14,666 nucleotides of DNA, taken from assembly GCA_006954465.1 (NCBI GenBank), contig LVVU01000068.1, positions 2,620-17,285 on the forward strand. The letters run 5' to 3'. A program made the position numbers and the translations under genes. The stretch comes from Candidatus Methanoprimaticola hominis (GTDB taxonomy: Archaea > Thermoplasmatota > Thermoplasmata > Methanomassiliicoccales > Methanomethylophilaceae). Positions 1-6,120 of the stretch are shown here, in pieces; within the stretch, counting starts at the first letter, position 1, and each line of letters starts with the position of its first letter. The notes below the pieces were generated by a model. It was not told the DNA's origin. It did no database searches and worked only from the letters and a program-made list of their open reading frames with translations.

Positions 1-2
1 GC

Positions 3-76
3 TATATAGTAGCATAGAACCGCGAAATCCACGCGACCAGAACAGGCGGATACGATAGACATGAAGGAGGAACCTC
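3..76 (+). promoter_or_regulatory. Promoter and ribosome binding site of the first surface-protein gene
   Basis: A TATA-like stretch (CTATATAG) lies at about 2-9. A strong Shine-Dalgarno sequence GAAGGAGG at 63-70 ends six bases before the ATG at 77. Together they suggest a transcript with a leader of roughly 40-50 nt and fix the start of the following gene. The window begins here, so more distant control elements are not visible. Confidence 0.5.
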
Positions 77-1237
77 ATGCAAAGAAAACACGTGATCGCA
101 GCAATTCTGGCCGTTGCCGCACTCTTCGCCACATTCACCGTTGCGAATGTCGACAACAACGAAGCCGACACCGGAGAGACCGTGACATATCACGCCTCTG
201 TGGATAACAACAAAGAAACCGCTCTTGGTTTCATCACCAATGAGATCTCATTCTACAACCTGGACAACAACTTGAGTGTCGTATGGAATTACATGTACGG
301 ATCGAACGTGTACACCACGTTCCAAACAGGAGAGGAAATCCCGCTTGATGTATTCAAATTCACCCTTACTCACAAGATAACCGCGGAGGACCCCAAAACC
401 GACCGCGGCAAGTATGTCATCTCATTCACAGGTTCGACCGAGAAGTCGTCTGTGAAAGAACTTGTTCTCCAATGTACAATAACCACAAACACGGGAACCA
501 GCACACAACACACCACTTCCTTCGATATCAACTTCCAGGTCTCTCTGAACGGTGCCAACACCCTTCCGACAACATTCCAGTATTCAGATGGTGAAACAAC
601 CCATGAGCTCCATGAAACAATCTCACTCACAGCAGGCGATATTGTCACATTGAGACCTGTGATGACAAATGGTGAAAACGCCGCTGATTACAAATGGTAC
701 GCAACGGGCCTCCCCGAGGGCTTGTCCATGACCGGTCCGGGAATCATATCAGGTTTCACGACGAAGACCGGCATGTATGTTGCAACCGTGGTTCTCGAGA
801 GTTCGAGCGGTCAAAGCAAGGCATACCAGGTGGGAATGATGGTACACGATCCCGAACTGATGACGTATTACATCTACGACGGAATGTTCACAGAGGGTGC
901 CCCTACAACAAATCTGCCGGCATCCCCTGCACAATACATCACTCAGCAGAAACAGAACGTCACTTTGCTGATTGCGAAATCGACCCAGAGTTCGGCCCCC
1001 ACGGTCACCATCATCGACGGCAAAGGAGATACGGGAAGATCGACGCTCACGTCCTATGGAACCGTGACGAGTGGTATCACCACATACTTCTGCTACTCGC
1101 TACCTACCGACGGTACAGGAACGTATCGCGTCAGCATACAGAAGAACACGTCGGAAGCGTCCTTCGACCTGTACGTCATGCCCAAGATCACCGCCATCCA
1201 GTCTGCGATCGTCGTAGGAAGCACAGGCACGAGATGA
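77..1237 (+). CDS. Secreted Ig-like surface protein, hypothetical
   Basis: Protein of 386 residues, probably exported. Residues 1-4 (MQRK) are basic and are followed by a hydrophobic stretch (about 6-23), a typical signal peptide; the mature part is rich in Thr, Ser and Asn and predicted to be mostly beta strand. Residues about 205-260 read like a putative Ig (He_PIG-like) module: LPEGLSM, then GIISGFTTKTGMY. I see no C-terminal membrane segment, so it is either released or held by its neighbour. The start is fixed by a strong Shine-Dalgarno site at 63-70. Its DNA is clearly AT-richer than the rest (27 of 60 bases G+C at 181-240, against 38 of 60 at 1861-1920 in the next gene), which may mark recent acquisition or fast evolution. 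The next gene starts four bases after its TGA, so the two are probably co-transcribed. Specific function unknown. Confidence 0.8.
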   Translation: MQRKHVIAAILAVAALFATFTVANVDNNEADTGETVTYHASVDNNKETALGFITNEISFYNLDNNLSVVWNYMYGSNVYTTFQTGEEIPLDVFKFTLTHKITAEDPKTDRGKYVISFTGSTEKSSVKELVLQCTITTNTGTSTQHTTSFDINFQVSLNGANTLPTTFQYSDGETTHELHETISLTAGDIVTLRPVMTNGENAADYKWYATGLPEGLSMTGPGIISGFTTKTGMYVATVVLESSSGQSKAYQVGMMVHDPELMTYYIYDGMFTEGAPTTNLPASPAQYITQQKQNVTLLIAKSTQSSAPTVTIIDGKGDTGRSTLTSYGTVTSGITTYFCYSLPTDGTGTYRVSIQKNTSEASFDLYVMPKITAIQSAIVVGSTGTR

Positions 1238-1241
1238 TATC

Positions 1242-2378
1242 ATGAATGCCCGCAGAGCCCTGATGCTGCCTTTGATCGTAGCGCTGATGGCCTTTCCGGC
1301 CGTGTGCGCCTACGACTCCGATGCGGACTGGGTCCCGGAAGAGACATGGTACTGCTACGGCAACATCATGACTCTGGAGTATCCGTACGATACGACCGGC
1401 CTCACCGTGGAATGGATCATCGAGAAGTACAAGGACGGCTCGATCGTCGGAACCGAGCACAACGAAGGGAAGAAGATCTACACCGACGTCTCCGGCATAG
1501 ATAGAGCTCATGTGACACAGAAGGTCACATCCGGAAACGGGGAATCGGACTCGAAATCCATCGAGGTGATACCGCTCGGACTCGGTCCCGGCGACGAGAT
1601 AAAGGTCAGGTTCATGGACGGCACACGCGAGATATCGCGCTTCGTGCTCGACATGAACAGATCCGTATTGTTCGGCAACACCTTCGTGGACCTCCCCTCG
1701 GATCCGTCCAAGAACGGATACAGGTTCACGGGATGGTACACCGACCCGGCCTGCACCCAGAGATTCAGCCCCCTTGTGCCCGTCCTCTCCGATACGGTCG
1801 TCTACGCCGGATGGGAGTCCACCGGATCCAGCGGCTCCATCGATGTCTCCGGTCACATCGTGACGTTCAACGTCGCCGACGGCCTGGAGTACAAGGTCAC
1901 CGGAACCGGCACCAACGCCATCTCATTCACGGTCTCCGTGAAGAAGGGATACAGATTCGACACGGGATCGATAACCGCATCCGTCGGAGTCGACGGGATC
2001 ACCCCGGTCAACGGGGTGTACACCCTCGCCGGTATCTCCAAGGACACTGTGATCGACATCACCGGAGACAGACTCTATGCCGTGTCGTACGATCTGAAGA
2101 ACGTCTCGCTCTCATCCGAGGACCTCGAGAGGGACTCCCTGAAGGCGTCCTTCTCCCCAGTATTCGGCTGGAGCGGGATGGACATCAGAGTAATCATGGG
2201 CGGAGCGGACGTGACATCCGAGTACGTGGACGGCTCCGCTGTGAACATCCCCAAGCTCACAGGGGATGTGATACTCATCGCCCAGGCCGACATGCCCTGG
2301 ATCTACATCGCGATAGGGGCCATCGTCATCATCGCGATCCTCGCAGGAGCCCTCCTCATCAGAAGGAGAGGCGCCTGA
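1242..2378 (+). CDS. Membrane-anchored surface protein with InlB B-repeat
   Basis: Protein of 378 residues with an N-terminal signal peptide (about 1-23, ARRALMLPLIVALMAF) and a C-terminal transmembrane helix (353-373) followed by RRRGA, which gives a type I topology with a large outside domain. Residues about 121-191 form a Listeria-Bacteroides (InlB B-repeat, Flg_new) module: an MDG turn, the hallmark GYRFTGWYTDPAC (159-171) and a closing VVYAGWE. In gut and rumen archaea and bacteria such modules occur in adhesin-like proteins; this role is inferred here. The remaining beta-rich parts (30-118 and 200-350) are not recognised. The gene follows the AT-richer surface gene by four bases and has no clear Shine-Dalgarno site of its own, so translation is probably coupled. 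The annotation is firm as an anchored surface protein; ligand and partner are unknown. Confidence 0.85.
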   Translation: MNARRALMLPLIVALMAFPAVCAYDSDADWVPEETWYCYGNIMTLEYPYDTTGLTVEWIIEKYKDGSIVGTEHNEGKKIYTDVSGIDRAHVTQKVTSGNGESDSKSIEVIPLGLGPGDEIKVRFMDGTREISRFVLDMNRSVLFGNTFVDLPSDPSKNGYRFTGWYTDPACTQRFSPLVPVLSDTVVYAGWESTGSSGSIDVSGHIVTFNVADGLEYKVTGTGTNAISFTVSVKKGYRFDTGSITASVGVDGITPVNGVYTLAGISKDTVIDITGDRLYAVSYDLKNVSLSSEDLERDSLKASFSPVFGWSGMDIRVIMGGADVTSEYVDGSAVNIPKLTGDVILIAQADMPWIYIAIGAIVIIAILAGALLIRRRGA

Positions 2379-2486
2379 TCCAAACCGGGCAGGGGTCCTG
2401 ACGCTTCTGATGTCGGGATTCCGCCCATATCGCCACACAATCCGGACCCCACATGAGGGCGATACATCCTTCCTCAGCCCCATCTT

Positions 2487-2500
2487 GTGGGAAGTCCCAC
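2487..2500. repeat. Short inverted repeat GTGGGA-AG-TCCCAC
   Basis: Perfect 6-bp arms separated by two bases in the gene-free stretch. The spacer is too short for a stable RNA hairpin loop without opening a pair, and no T-run follows, so it is more like a protein-binding dyad than a terminator. It may equally be chance. Confidence 0.35.
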
Positions 2501-2634
2501 GAATCTGCGGTTTCCCGATTTCATGGATGATCGAACGGGAGGACATTCATGGATCCCAGCATCACAGAGGCTCCGAAAAACGAGCCGAAGAAGCGTGGCG
2601 GGCCGACGGTCATGATCGTGACTCTTCTTGACGT

Positions 2635-2652
2635 TGTACATAATTATGTACA
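2635..2652. promoter_or_regulatory. Phd/YefM-type operator with paired TGTACA cores
   Basis: An 18-bp perfect palindrome, TGTACATAATTATGTACA, lies 38 bases before the antitoxin start. It consists of two TGTACA hexamers (2635-2640 and 2647-2652) whose centres are 12 bp apart. As I recall the published yefM-yoeB operator of E. coli, it uses TGTACA cores with the same 12-bp spacing. The AT-rich core and the following ATAATAAT also supply the likely TATA box, so binding here would block transcription. Role inferred from sequence and from the gene it precedes. Confidence 0.75.
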
Positions 2653-2690
2653 TAATAATGTTCAAATCACAGCATCATCATGTACCGGGC

Positions 2691-2936
2691 ATGGTAGCGA
2701 TAGTCCCCATATCCGAGATGAGGAACACTGCGAAGATGTTCGAGATGTCCGAGAATGAACCCGTCTACATAACCAGGAACGGTTACGGTTCCAGGGTGCT
2801 CATGAATATCGAGACCTACAACCGTCTCAAGGAGATCATGCTGGATATGGAACTCGAAGAGGCCTATCAGAGGTCCGAGACCGACGGAAGGAACAAGGAG
2901 GCCCGCGCATTCCTGCAGAGACTGAGGAATGAGTGA
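2691..2936 (+). CDS. Phd/YefM-family antitoxin, apparently orphan
   Basis: Protein of 81 residues. Residues 5-47 match the Phd/YefM antitoxin fold: VPISEMRNTAKMFEM (5-19), then EPVYITRNGYGSRVLM (23-38) and NIETYNRLKE (39-48). The C-terminal 30 residues are charged and probably helical (MELEEAYQRSE), which in this family is the part that wraps the toxin. In the family the N-terminal half dimerises and represses its own operon, and the paired TGTACA operator just upstream fits that exactly. I chose the ATG at 2691 because residues before it (a run of YIIMYIIMF) are encoded by the operator itself. No RelE/YoeB, Doc or PIN toxin follows; the next gene is a flavoprotein after 122 bases, and nothing toxin-like lies upstream. 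It is therefore a solitary regulator or the remnant of a toxin-antitoxin pair. Confidence 0.85.
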   Translation: MVAIVPISEMRNTAKMFEMSENEPVYITRNGYGSRVLMNIETYNRLKEIMLDMELEEAYQRSETDGRNKEARAFLQRLRNE

Positions 2937-2962
2937 TTGCACCATCGAACTCTTCGATATAC

Positions 2963-2980
2963 ACACGTTCTCGAACGTGT
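2963..2980. repeat. Inverted repeat ACACGTTC-TC-GAACGTGT
   Basis: Perfect 8-bp arms with a 2-bp spacer lie 27 bases after the antitoxin stop and about 80 bases before the flavoprotein start. The right arm runs into CGTGTACACG (2976-2985), a second palindrome that again contains TGTACA. It could be an operator for the flavoprotein gene, a second antitoxin-binding site, or a weak transcript end. The short spacer favours protein binding over a hairpin. Confidence 0.5.
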
Positions 2981-3025
2981 ACACGATGTGACGTAATAAT
3001 CCTCGGTAAAGAACTCCGTCACAGA

Positions 3026-3033
3026 TTCTATAT
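3026..3033 (+). promoter_or_regulatory. TATA box for a leaderless flavoprotein transcript
   Basis: TTCTATAT is centred about 28-29 bases before the ATG at 3059. That is the usual archaeal spacing from TATA to transcription start, and no Shine-Dalgarno site precedes the ATG, so the mRNA probably begins at or next to the start codon. Confidence 0.55.
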
Positions 3034-3058
3034 CATCCATCTCGCCAATCCAACCTAC

Positions 3059-3649
3059 ATGACCAGGATAGTCTCTATCATCGCGAGTCCCCGGAAGAAC
3101 GGTTTCGGTGCGACCCTCGCGGGAGCCGTCGCCGAAGGTGCGCGCGCATCCGGTGCGGAGGTCGTCGAATACCGCCTCAACGACATGGAAACATATCGTC
3201 AATGCCAGAACTGCGGAGCATGCAAGGAATCCGGTGAATGCGTCCTGAAGGACGACATCGCTCCGATCATCGATTCCGTCCGCGAGGCCGATGGGATCAT
3301 CCTCTGCACGTCCATCAACTTCAACGACGCGGACGGGCTGTTCAAGATGGTCCTCGACCGGTTCTACTGCTTCCTGGACATGAACGCCTCCACCATCCTC
3401 CCCAAGGGGAAGAAAGCGGCCGTCATCGTCACCGCGGGCGCGGACGAGACCGGTGCGGAACGCGTGGCCAAGGGGCTCGAGGCCATCATGACCCAGCACT
3501 TCTTCTGCGAATCCGTCGGGACCCTCCCGTACTGCACCTGGTTCATGCCCGTCGGCATGCCGGTGGATGCGGATGTCATGACCGAAGCCAGGGAGATGGG
3601 CGCAAGGATGGCCCGATCCGACCCCGGGATCAGCACCGGTTCGTCTTGA
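3059..3649 (+). CDS. Iron-sulfur flavoprotein / NADPH-dependent FMN reductase family
   Basis: Protein of 196 residues with a flavodoxin-like fold. The N-terminus TRIVSIIASPRKNGFGATLA (2-21) is a beta strand plus the FMN phosphate loop of the NADPH-dependent FMN reductase superfamily. Cysteines 49, 52, 55 and 61 form the compact C-x2-C-x2-C-x5-C motif typical of archaeal iron-sulfur flavoproteins, which hold a 4Fe-4S cluster and FMN and shuttle electrons in methanogens. A longer frame reaches back to 2933, but the ATG at 3059 is preferred: homologues start at this strand, and a TATA box lies 28 bases upstream. The last 20 bases overlap the 3' end of the convergent ABC-2 permease gene on the other strand. 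Cytosolic. The physiological electron donor and acceptor cannot be told from the sequence. Confidence 0.85.
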   Translation: MTRIVSIIASPRKNGFGATLAGAVAEGARASGAEVVEYRLNDMETYRQCQNCGACKESGECVLKDDIAPIIDSVREADGIILCTSINFNDADGLFKMVLDRFYCFLDMNASTILPKGKKAAVIVTAGADETGAERVAKGLEAIMTQHFFCESVGTLPYCTWFMPVGMPVDADVMTEAREMGARMARSDPGISTGSS

Positions 3650-4388
3650 TCATCCACCAGCAGATCGCGAAGAATCCCAGGAGATACGTCGCGAGTATGA
3701 ACACGGAATCCATCGGGACCCCCGTATCCAGCATGATGCCCCTCATCAGAGCGCTGACGTGGGTCAGCGGGAGCGCATAGACGACCCAGGAGGCCACGCC
3801 CGGAAGGGCGTCCACGTTGAACAGGGTCCCGCACATGAATGTCATCGGCACGATCACCAACGCGGAGAACATGTTCAGCTTCTGAGTCTTGTTGGTCAGC
3901 ATCCCCGCCAGCAACCCGAGCAGCGAGAACGTCAGCGCGGCGAAGAACACCACCGCGATCGCCAGTGGATCGATGCTCACCGCCGGCGAGATCATATGGC
4001 CGACGGCCATGAGCACGGTGCAGCTCAGGAGCGCGCGTATGACCCCCGAGACGCATTTCCCCAGCACGATGGCGGAGATGTGGACGGGACAGAGCAGGAG
4101 CTCGTCGAAGCTCATGTAGAACAGCCTCTGGATCAGGACCTTCATCGACACCGTGCTGAAGGTCGCCGACAACGTCGTGAGTGCGACGATACCAGGAACG
4201 ATGAACGCCATGTATCCGTCCGGATCCTCGGAGATGCTCCCTCCGATACCGAAACCGAATGCGAGCAGGTACAGGAGCGGGCCCACCAGGCTGGTGACGA
4301 GCACCTCCACCAGATTCTCCCTGATGTACACCAGGTCGCCCCATGCGACGCGGTAAGCCTCGTCGAGTATCACCAGCGGATTCCTCAT
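3630..4388 (-). CDS. ABC-2 type transporter permease
   Basis: Protein of 252 residues with about six hydrophobic segments, matching the ABC-2 (DrrB/NodJ-like) permease family. The N-terminal cytoplasmic stretch (MRNPLVILDEAYRVAWGD) leads into LVGPLLYLLAFGFGIGG, and there is a central membrane cluster with LLLCPVHISAIVLGKC, the family's characteristic cytosolic coupling region. Such proteins pair with a DrrA/NodI-like ATPase, and the preceding gene is exactly that, overlapping this start by ATGA (4385-4388). The complex would normally export a lipid, drug, polysaccharide or other bulky compound. Being third after cobN suggests, but does not prove, that the cargo is linked to tetrapyrrole or metal handling. 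The upstream extension of the frame (to 4724) is rejected because it lies wholly inside the ATPase gene. Confidence 0.9.
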   Translation of the reverse strand: MRNPLVILDEAYRVAWGDLVYIRENLVEVLVTSLVGPLLYLLAFGFGIGGSISEDPDGYMAFIVPGIVALTTLSATFSTVSMKVLIQRLFYMSFDELLLCPVHISAIVLGKCVSGVIRALLSCTVLMAVGHMISPAVSIDPLAIAVVFFAALTFSLLGLLAGMLTNKTQKLNMFSALVIVPMTFMCGTLFNVDALPGVASWVVYALPLTHVSALMRGIMLDTGVPMDSVFILATYLLGFFAICWWMIKTNRC

Positions 4389-5248
4389 GCGAAGCGCCCC
4401 CTGTCCTCCCCGGTCAGCTCGAGGAACACATCCTCCAGATTGGTGGCCCTGGAGACTATCGGGGAATCCGGTGGAAGGGAATCCTGGAACCGGCGGGACT
4501 CCTCCGACGATCCGAAGTACCTCGTCCTGCGTCTCCCCTCCTCCCTGTACTCGACCGCCCATGCTCCTATGGACTCGCAGAGCTCCTTCGGAGTCCCGAC
4601 ACGGACGATCCTCCCGCGGTCGATGATGGCGACGCGGTCGCAGAGCTCCTCCGCCTCGTCCATGTAATGGGTGGTGAGGAACACCGTCCTCCCGCCGGAG
4701 TTCAGTCCGTGTACGAGCTCCCACAGCATGTGCCTGGACTGCGTGTCCAGACCGGCAGTCGGTTCATCGAGGAATATCAGCGACGGCTCGTGGACCAGGC
4801 AGCAGGCGATGGCCACCCTGCGCTTCCATCCTCCAGACAGATCGATGACCAGCCTGTCCAGGTACGGTTCGAGCCCCATCATCCCCACGAGACGGGAGAT
4901 GCGGGCATCCGCCTCCCTCCTCGGGATGCGATGCAGGATCGCATGGTAGCGGATGTTCTCCAGCACCGTGACGTCCCTGTCGAGCGAGATGTGCTGCTGC
5001 ACTATCCCGATCCCCTCCTTCACGGGGTCGTCGAGGCCGGACACCGCCCTTCCGTCGATCTCCACCGTCCCCTCGGTGGGAGGGGAGAGGGTCGTGAGCA
5101 TCCTGATGGTGGTGGTCTTCCCGGCCCCGTTGGGTCCGAGGAATCCGAAGATCTCACCGCGGCGGATGTCGAGATCGATACCGTCCACTGCCGTGAAGTC
5201 CCCGAACCTCTTCACGAGACCCCTGGCGCTCACGGCGATGTCGTTCAT
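4385..5248 (-). CDS. ABC-2 type transporter ATP-binding protein
   Basis: ATPase of 287 residues, DrrA/NodI/CcmA-like. Walker A is GPNGAGKTT (38-46), the Q-loop IVQQ (82-85), signature LSGGW (137-141, with Trp in place of the usual Gln or Met), Walker B LIFLDEP (157-163), and the switch His is 194 in LTTHYMDEAEE. A C-terminal DrrA-type extension of about 70 residues ends in NLEDVFLELTGE, common to this subfamily. It powers the adjoining permease. The ATG at 5246-5248 overlaps the cobN stop as ATGA, and its own TGA overlaps the permease ATG in the same way, so the three genes form one translationally coupled operon transcribed leftward. All ATPase motifs are intact, so it should be active. Cargo unknown; coupling to cobN is the only clue. 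Confidence 0.92.
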   Translation of the reverse strand: MNDIAVSARGLVKRFGDFTAVDGIDLDIRRGEIFGFLGPNGAGKTTTIRMLTTLSPPTEGTVEIDGRAVSGLDDPVKEGIGIVQQHISLDRDVTVLENIRYHAILHRIPRREADARISRLVGMMGLEPYLDRLVIDLSGGWKRRVAIACCLVHEPSLIFLDEPTAGLDTQSRHMLWELVHGLNSGGRTVFLTTHYMDEAEELCDRVAIIDRGRIVRVGTPKELCESIGAWAVEYREEGRRRTRYFGSSEESRRFQDSLPPDSPIVSRATNLEDVFLELTGEDRGRFA

Positions 5249-6120
5249 TGCATCCCCTCGAGATCCGATTCCAGATCCTGGTAGATCTCCTGGAGCTGCT
5301 CCTTCGTGAGGTCGTCGGGGTCCCACATCCCCCTGCCTATGGCCTCCAGGAGCCTCGCGGCGGTCGCCTGCATGGCATATGGGTTCGCATCGCGGAACCA
5401 TTCCGCCGTCTCCTCGTCGAACAGGAACCTGTCCGCTATGGATTGGTACATCCACGGGTCGATGATGTCCGATGTCGCATCCCATCCGAACACGTACTCG
5501 GTCATGTCGGAGATCTCCTCCGCCCCTCTGAATCCGTGGCGCTTCAGACCCTCCAGCCACTTCGGATTGTTGATCTTGCTGCGGAAGACGAACCGTCCCT
5601 CCTCGTCCACCGTCCTCGTCCTGATGTTCGACGTGTCTGCGGAGCATCCGATGACCGACATGGGCATCGTTCCGCGAACGGAACGGACAGCGGCGTTGAA
5701 TCCGCCGAGATCGTTGTAGACATCGTCGTTGTCGAACATGTCGTACTCCCGGCTGACGCTGTTCTTAACGGTGACGTCCATGAGCTCCAGCCTCCTGCGG
5801 AACGCCTCCGGTCTCGCCTCGCCCTTCCTCCCGATGCCGTAGGCGTACTGCCCGTAGCTCCGGTATATGTCGCCGATATCGGAGACGTCCTTCCAATCGG
5901 AGGTCCTGATTAGGATGTTCGTCCCGGAGCCGTAGGAGCCGGGCGCATCGCCGAATATGCGTATCGATGCCTCCTCTCTAGCCTTGTCCTCGGGGATGCC
6001 GTCGGAGATCGCCCGGGCTATGTCCGCCCTGAGGTTGGCGGCGAGGTAGTTCTCATCGTCGGATTCGTCGAGGGAGGAGATCATCCCCACGCCCCGATCT
6101 ATCAATTGGACTATGTTCAG
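5245..6120 (-). CDS. cobN: CobN C-terminal part, out of frame with the N-terminal part
   Basis: This 291-residue open stretch continues the CobN family alignment directly after the stop at 6117-6119, but in the -1 frame. It contains the typical C-terminal features: NIVQLIDRGVGMISSLDE, IFGDAPGSYGSGTNILI, YAYGIGRKGE, SREYDMFDNDDVYNDLGG, NPKWLEGLKRHGFRGAEE, YVFGWDATSDIIDPWMY and ANPYAMQATAARLLEA. All are recognisable landmarks of CobN/BchH-type chelatases, and no further break is seen down to the TGA at 5245. No convincing start exists: the first ATG (6082-6084) lies 13 codons in and lacks a good Shine-Dalgarno site. The start given is the frame junction, not a start codon. It is translated only by frameshifting, by re-initiation at a poor site, or if the break is an assembly error. 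Its last four bases overlap the ABC-2 ATPase start (ATGA). Confidence 0.8.
   Translation of the reverse strand: MNIVQLIDRGVGMISSLDESDDENYLAANLRADIARAISDGIPEDKAREEASIRIFGDAPGSYGSGTNILIRTSDWKDVSDIGDIYRSYGQYAYGIGRKGEARPEAFRRRLELMDVTVKNSVSREYDMFDNDDVYNDLGGFNAAVRSVRGTMPMSVIGCSADTSNIRTRTVDEEGRFVFRSKINNPKWLEGLKRHGFRGAEEISDMTEYVFGWDATSDIIDPWMYQSIADRFLFDEETAEWFRDANPYAMQATAARLLEAIGRGMWDPDDLTKEQLQEIYQDLESDLEGMQ

Larger units (their letters stand above)
2379..2690. other. Intergenic stretch without a supported gene
   Basis: 312 bases between the surface-protein pair and the antitoxin gene. It holds a short inverted repeat (2487-2500), a good Shine-Dalgarno-like GGGAGG at 2537-2542 seven bases before an ATG at 2549 whose reading frame runs through the downstream operator, and the TGTACA operator at 2635-2652. 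The frame from 2549 begins MDPSITEAPKNEPKKRGG, then becomes low-complexity and overlaps the antitoxin gene in another frame. It may be a decayed gene but is not called. No obvious terminator after 2378. Confidence 0.6.

Noticed and set aside
304..315. GAACGTGTACAC shared with 2973-2984
   Set aside because: Several 12-base matches are expected by chance in a window of this length; the first copy is inside a coding region and the matching context does not extend.
2933..3058. Upstream extension of the flavoprotein frame from the GTG at 2933, overlapping the antitoxin stop
   Set aside because: The added residues have no family resemblance, the region contains dyads and a TATA box, and the flavodoxin strand begins right after the ATG at 3059.
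3364..4344. Long minus-strand frame overlapping the permease
   Set aside because: Arg/Gly/His-rich translation without hydrophobic segments; it shadows the ABC-2 permease, which has clear membrane and coupling motifs.
4387..4626. Small Cys/Pro/Arg-rich frames on the + strand across the ABC-2 and cobN genes
   Set aside because: Composition typical of antisense shadow frames, no ribosome binding sites, fully inside well-supported genes.
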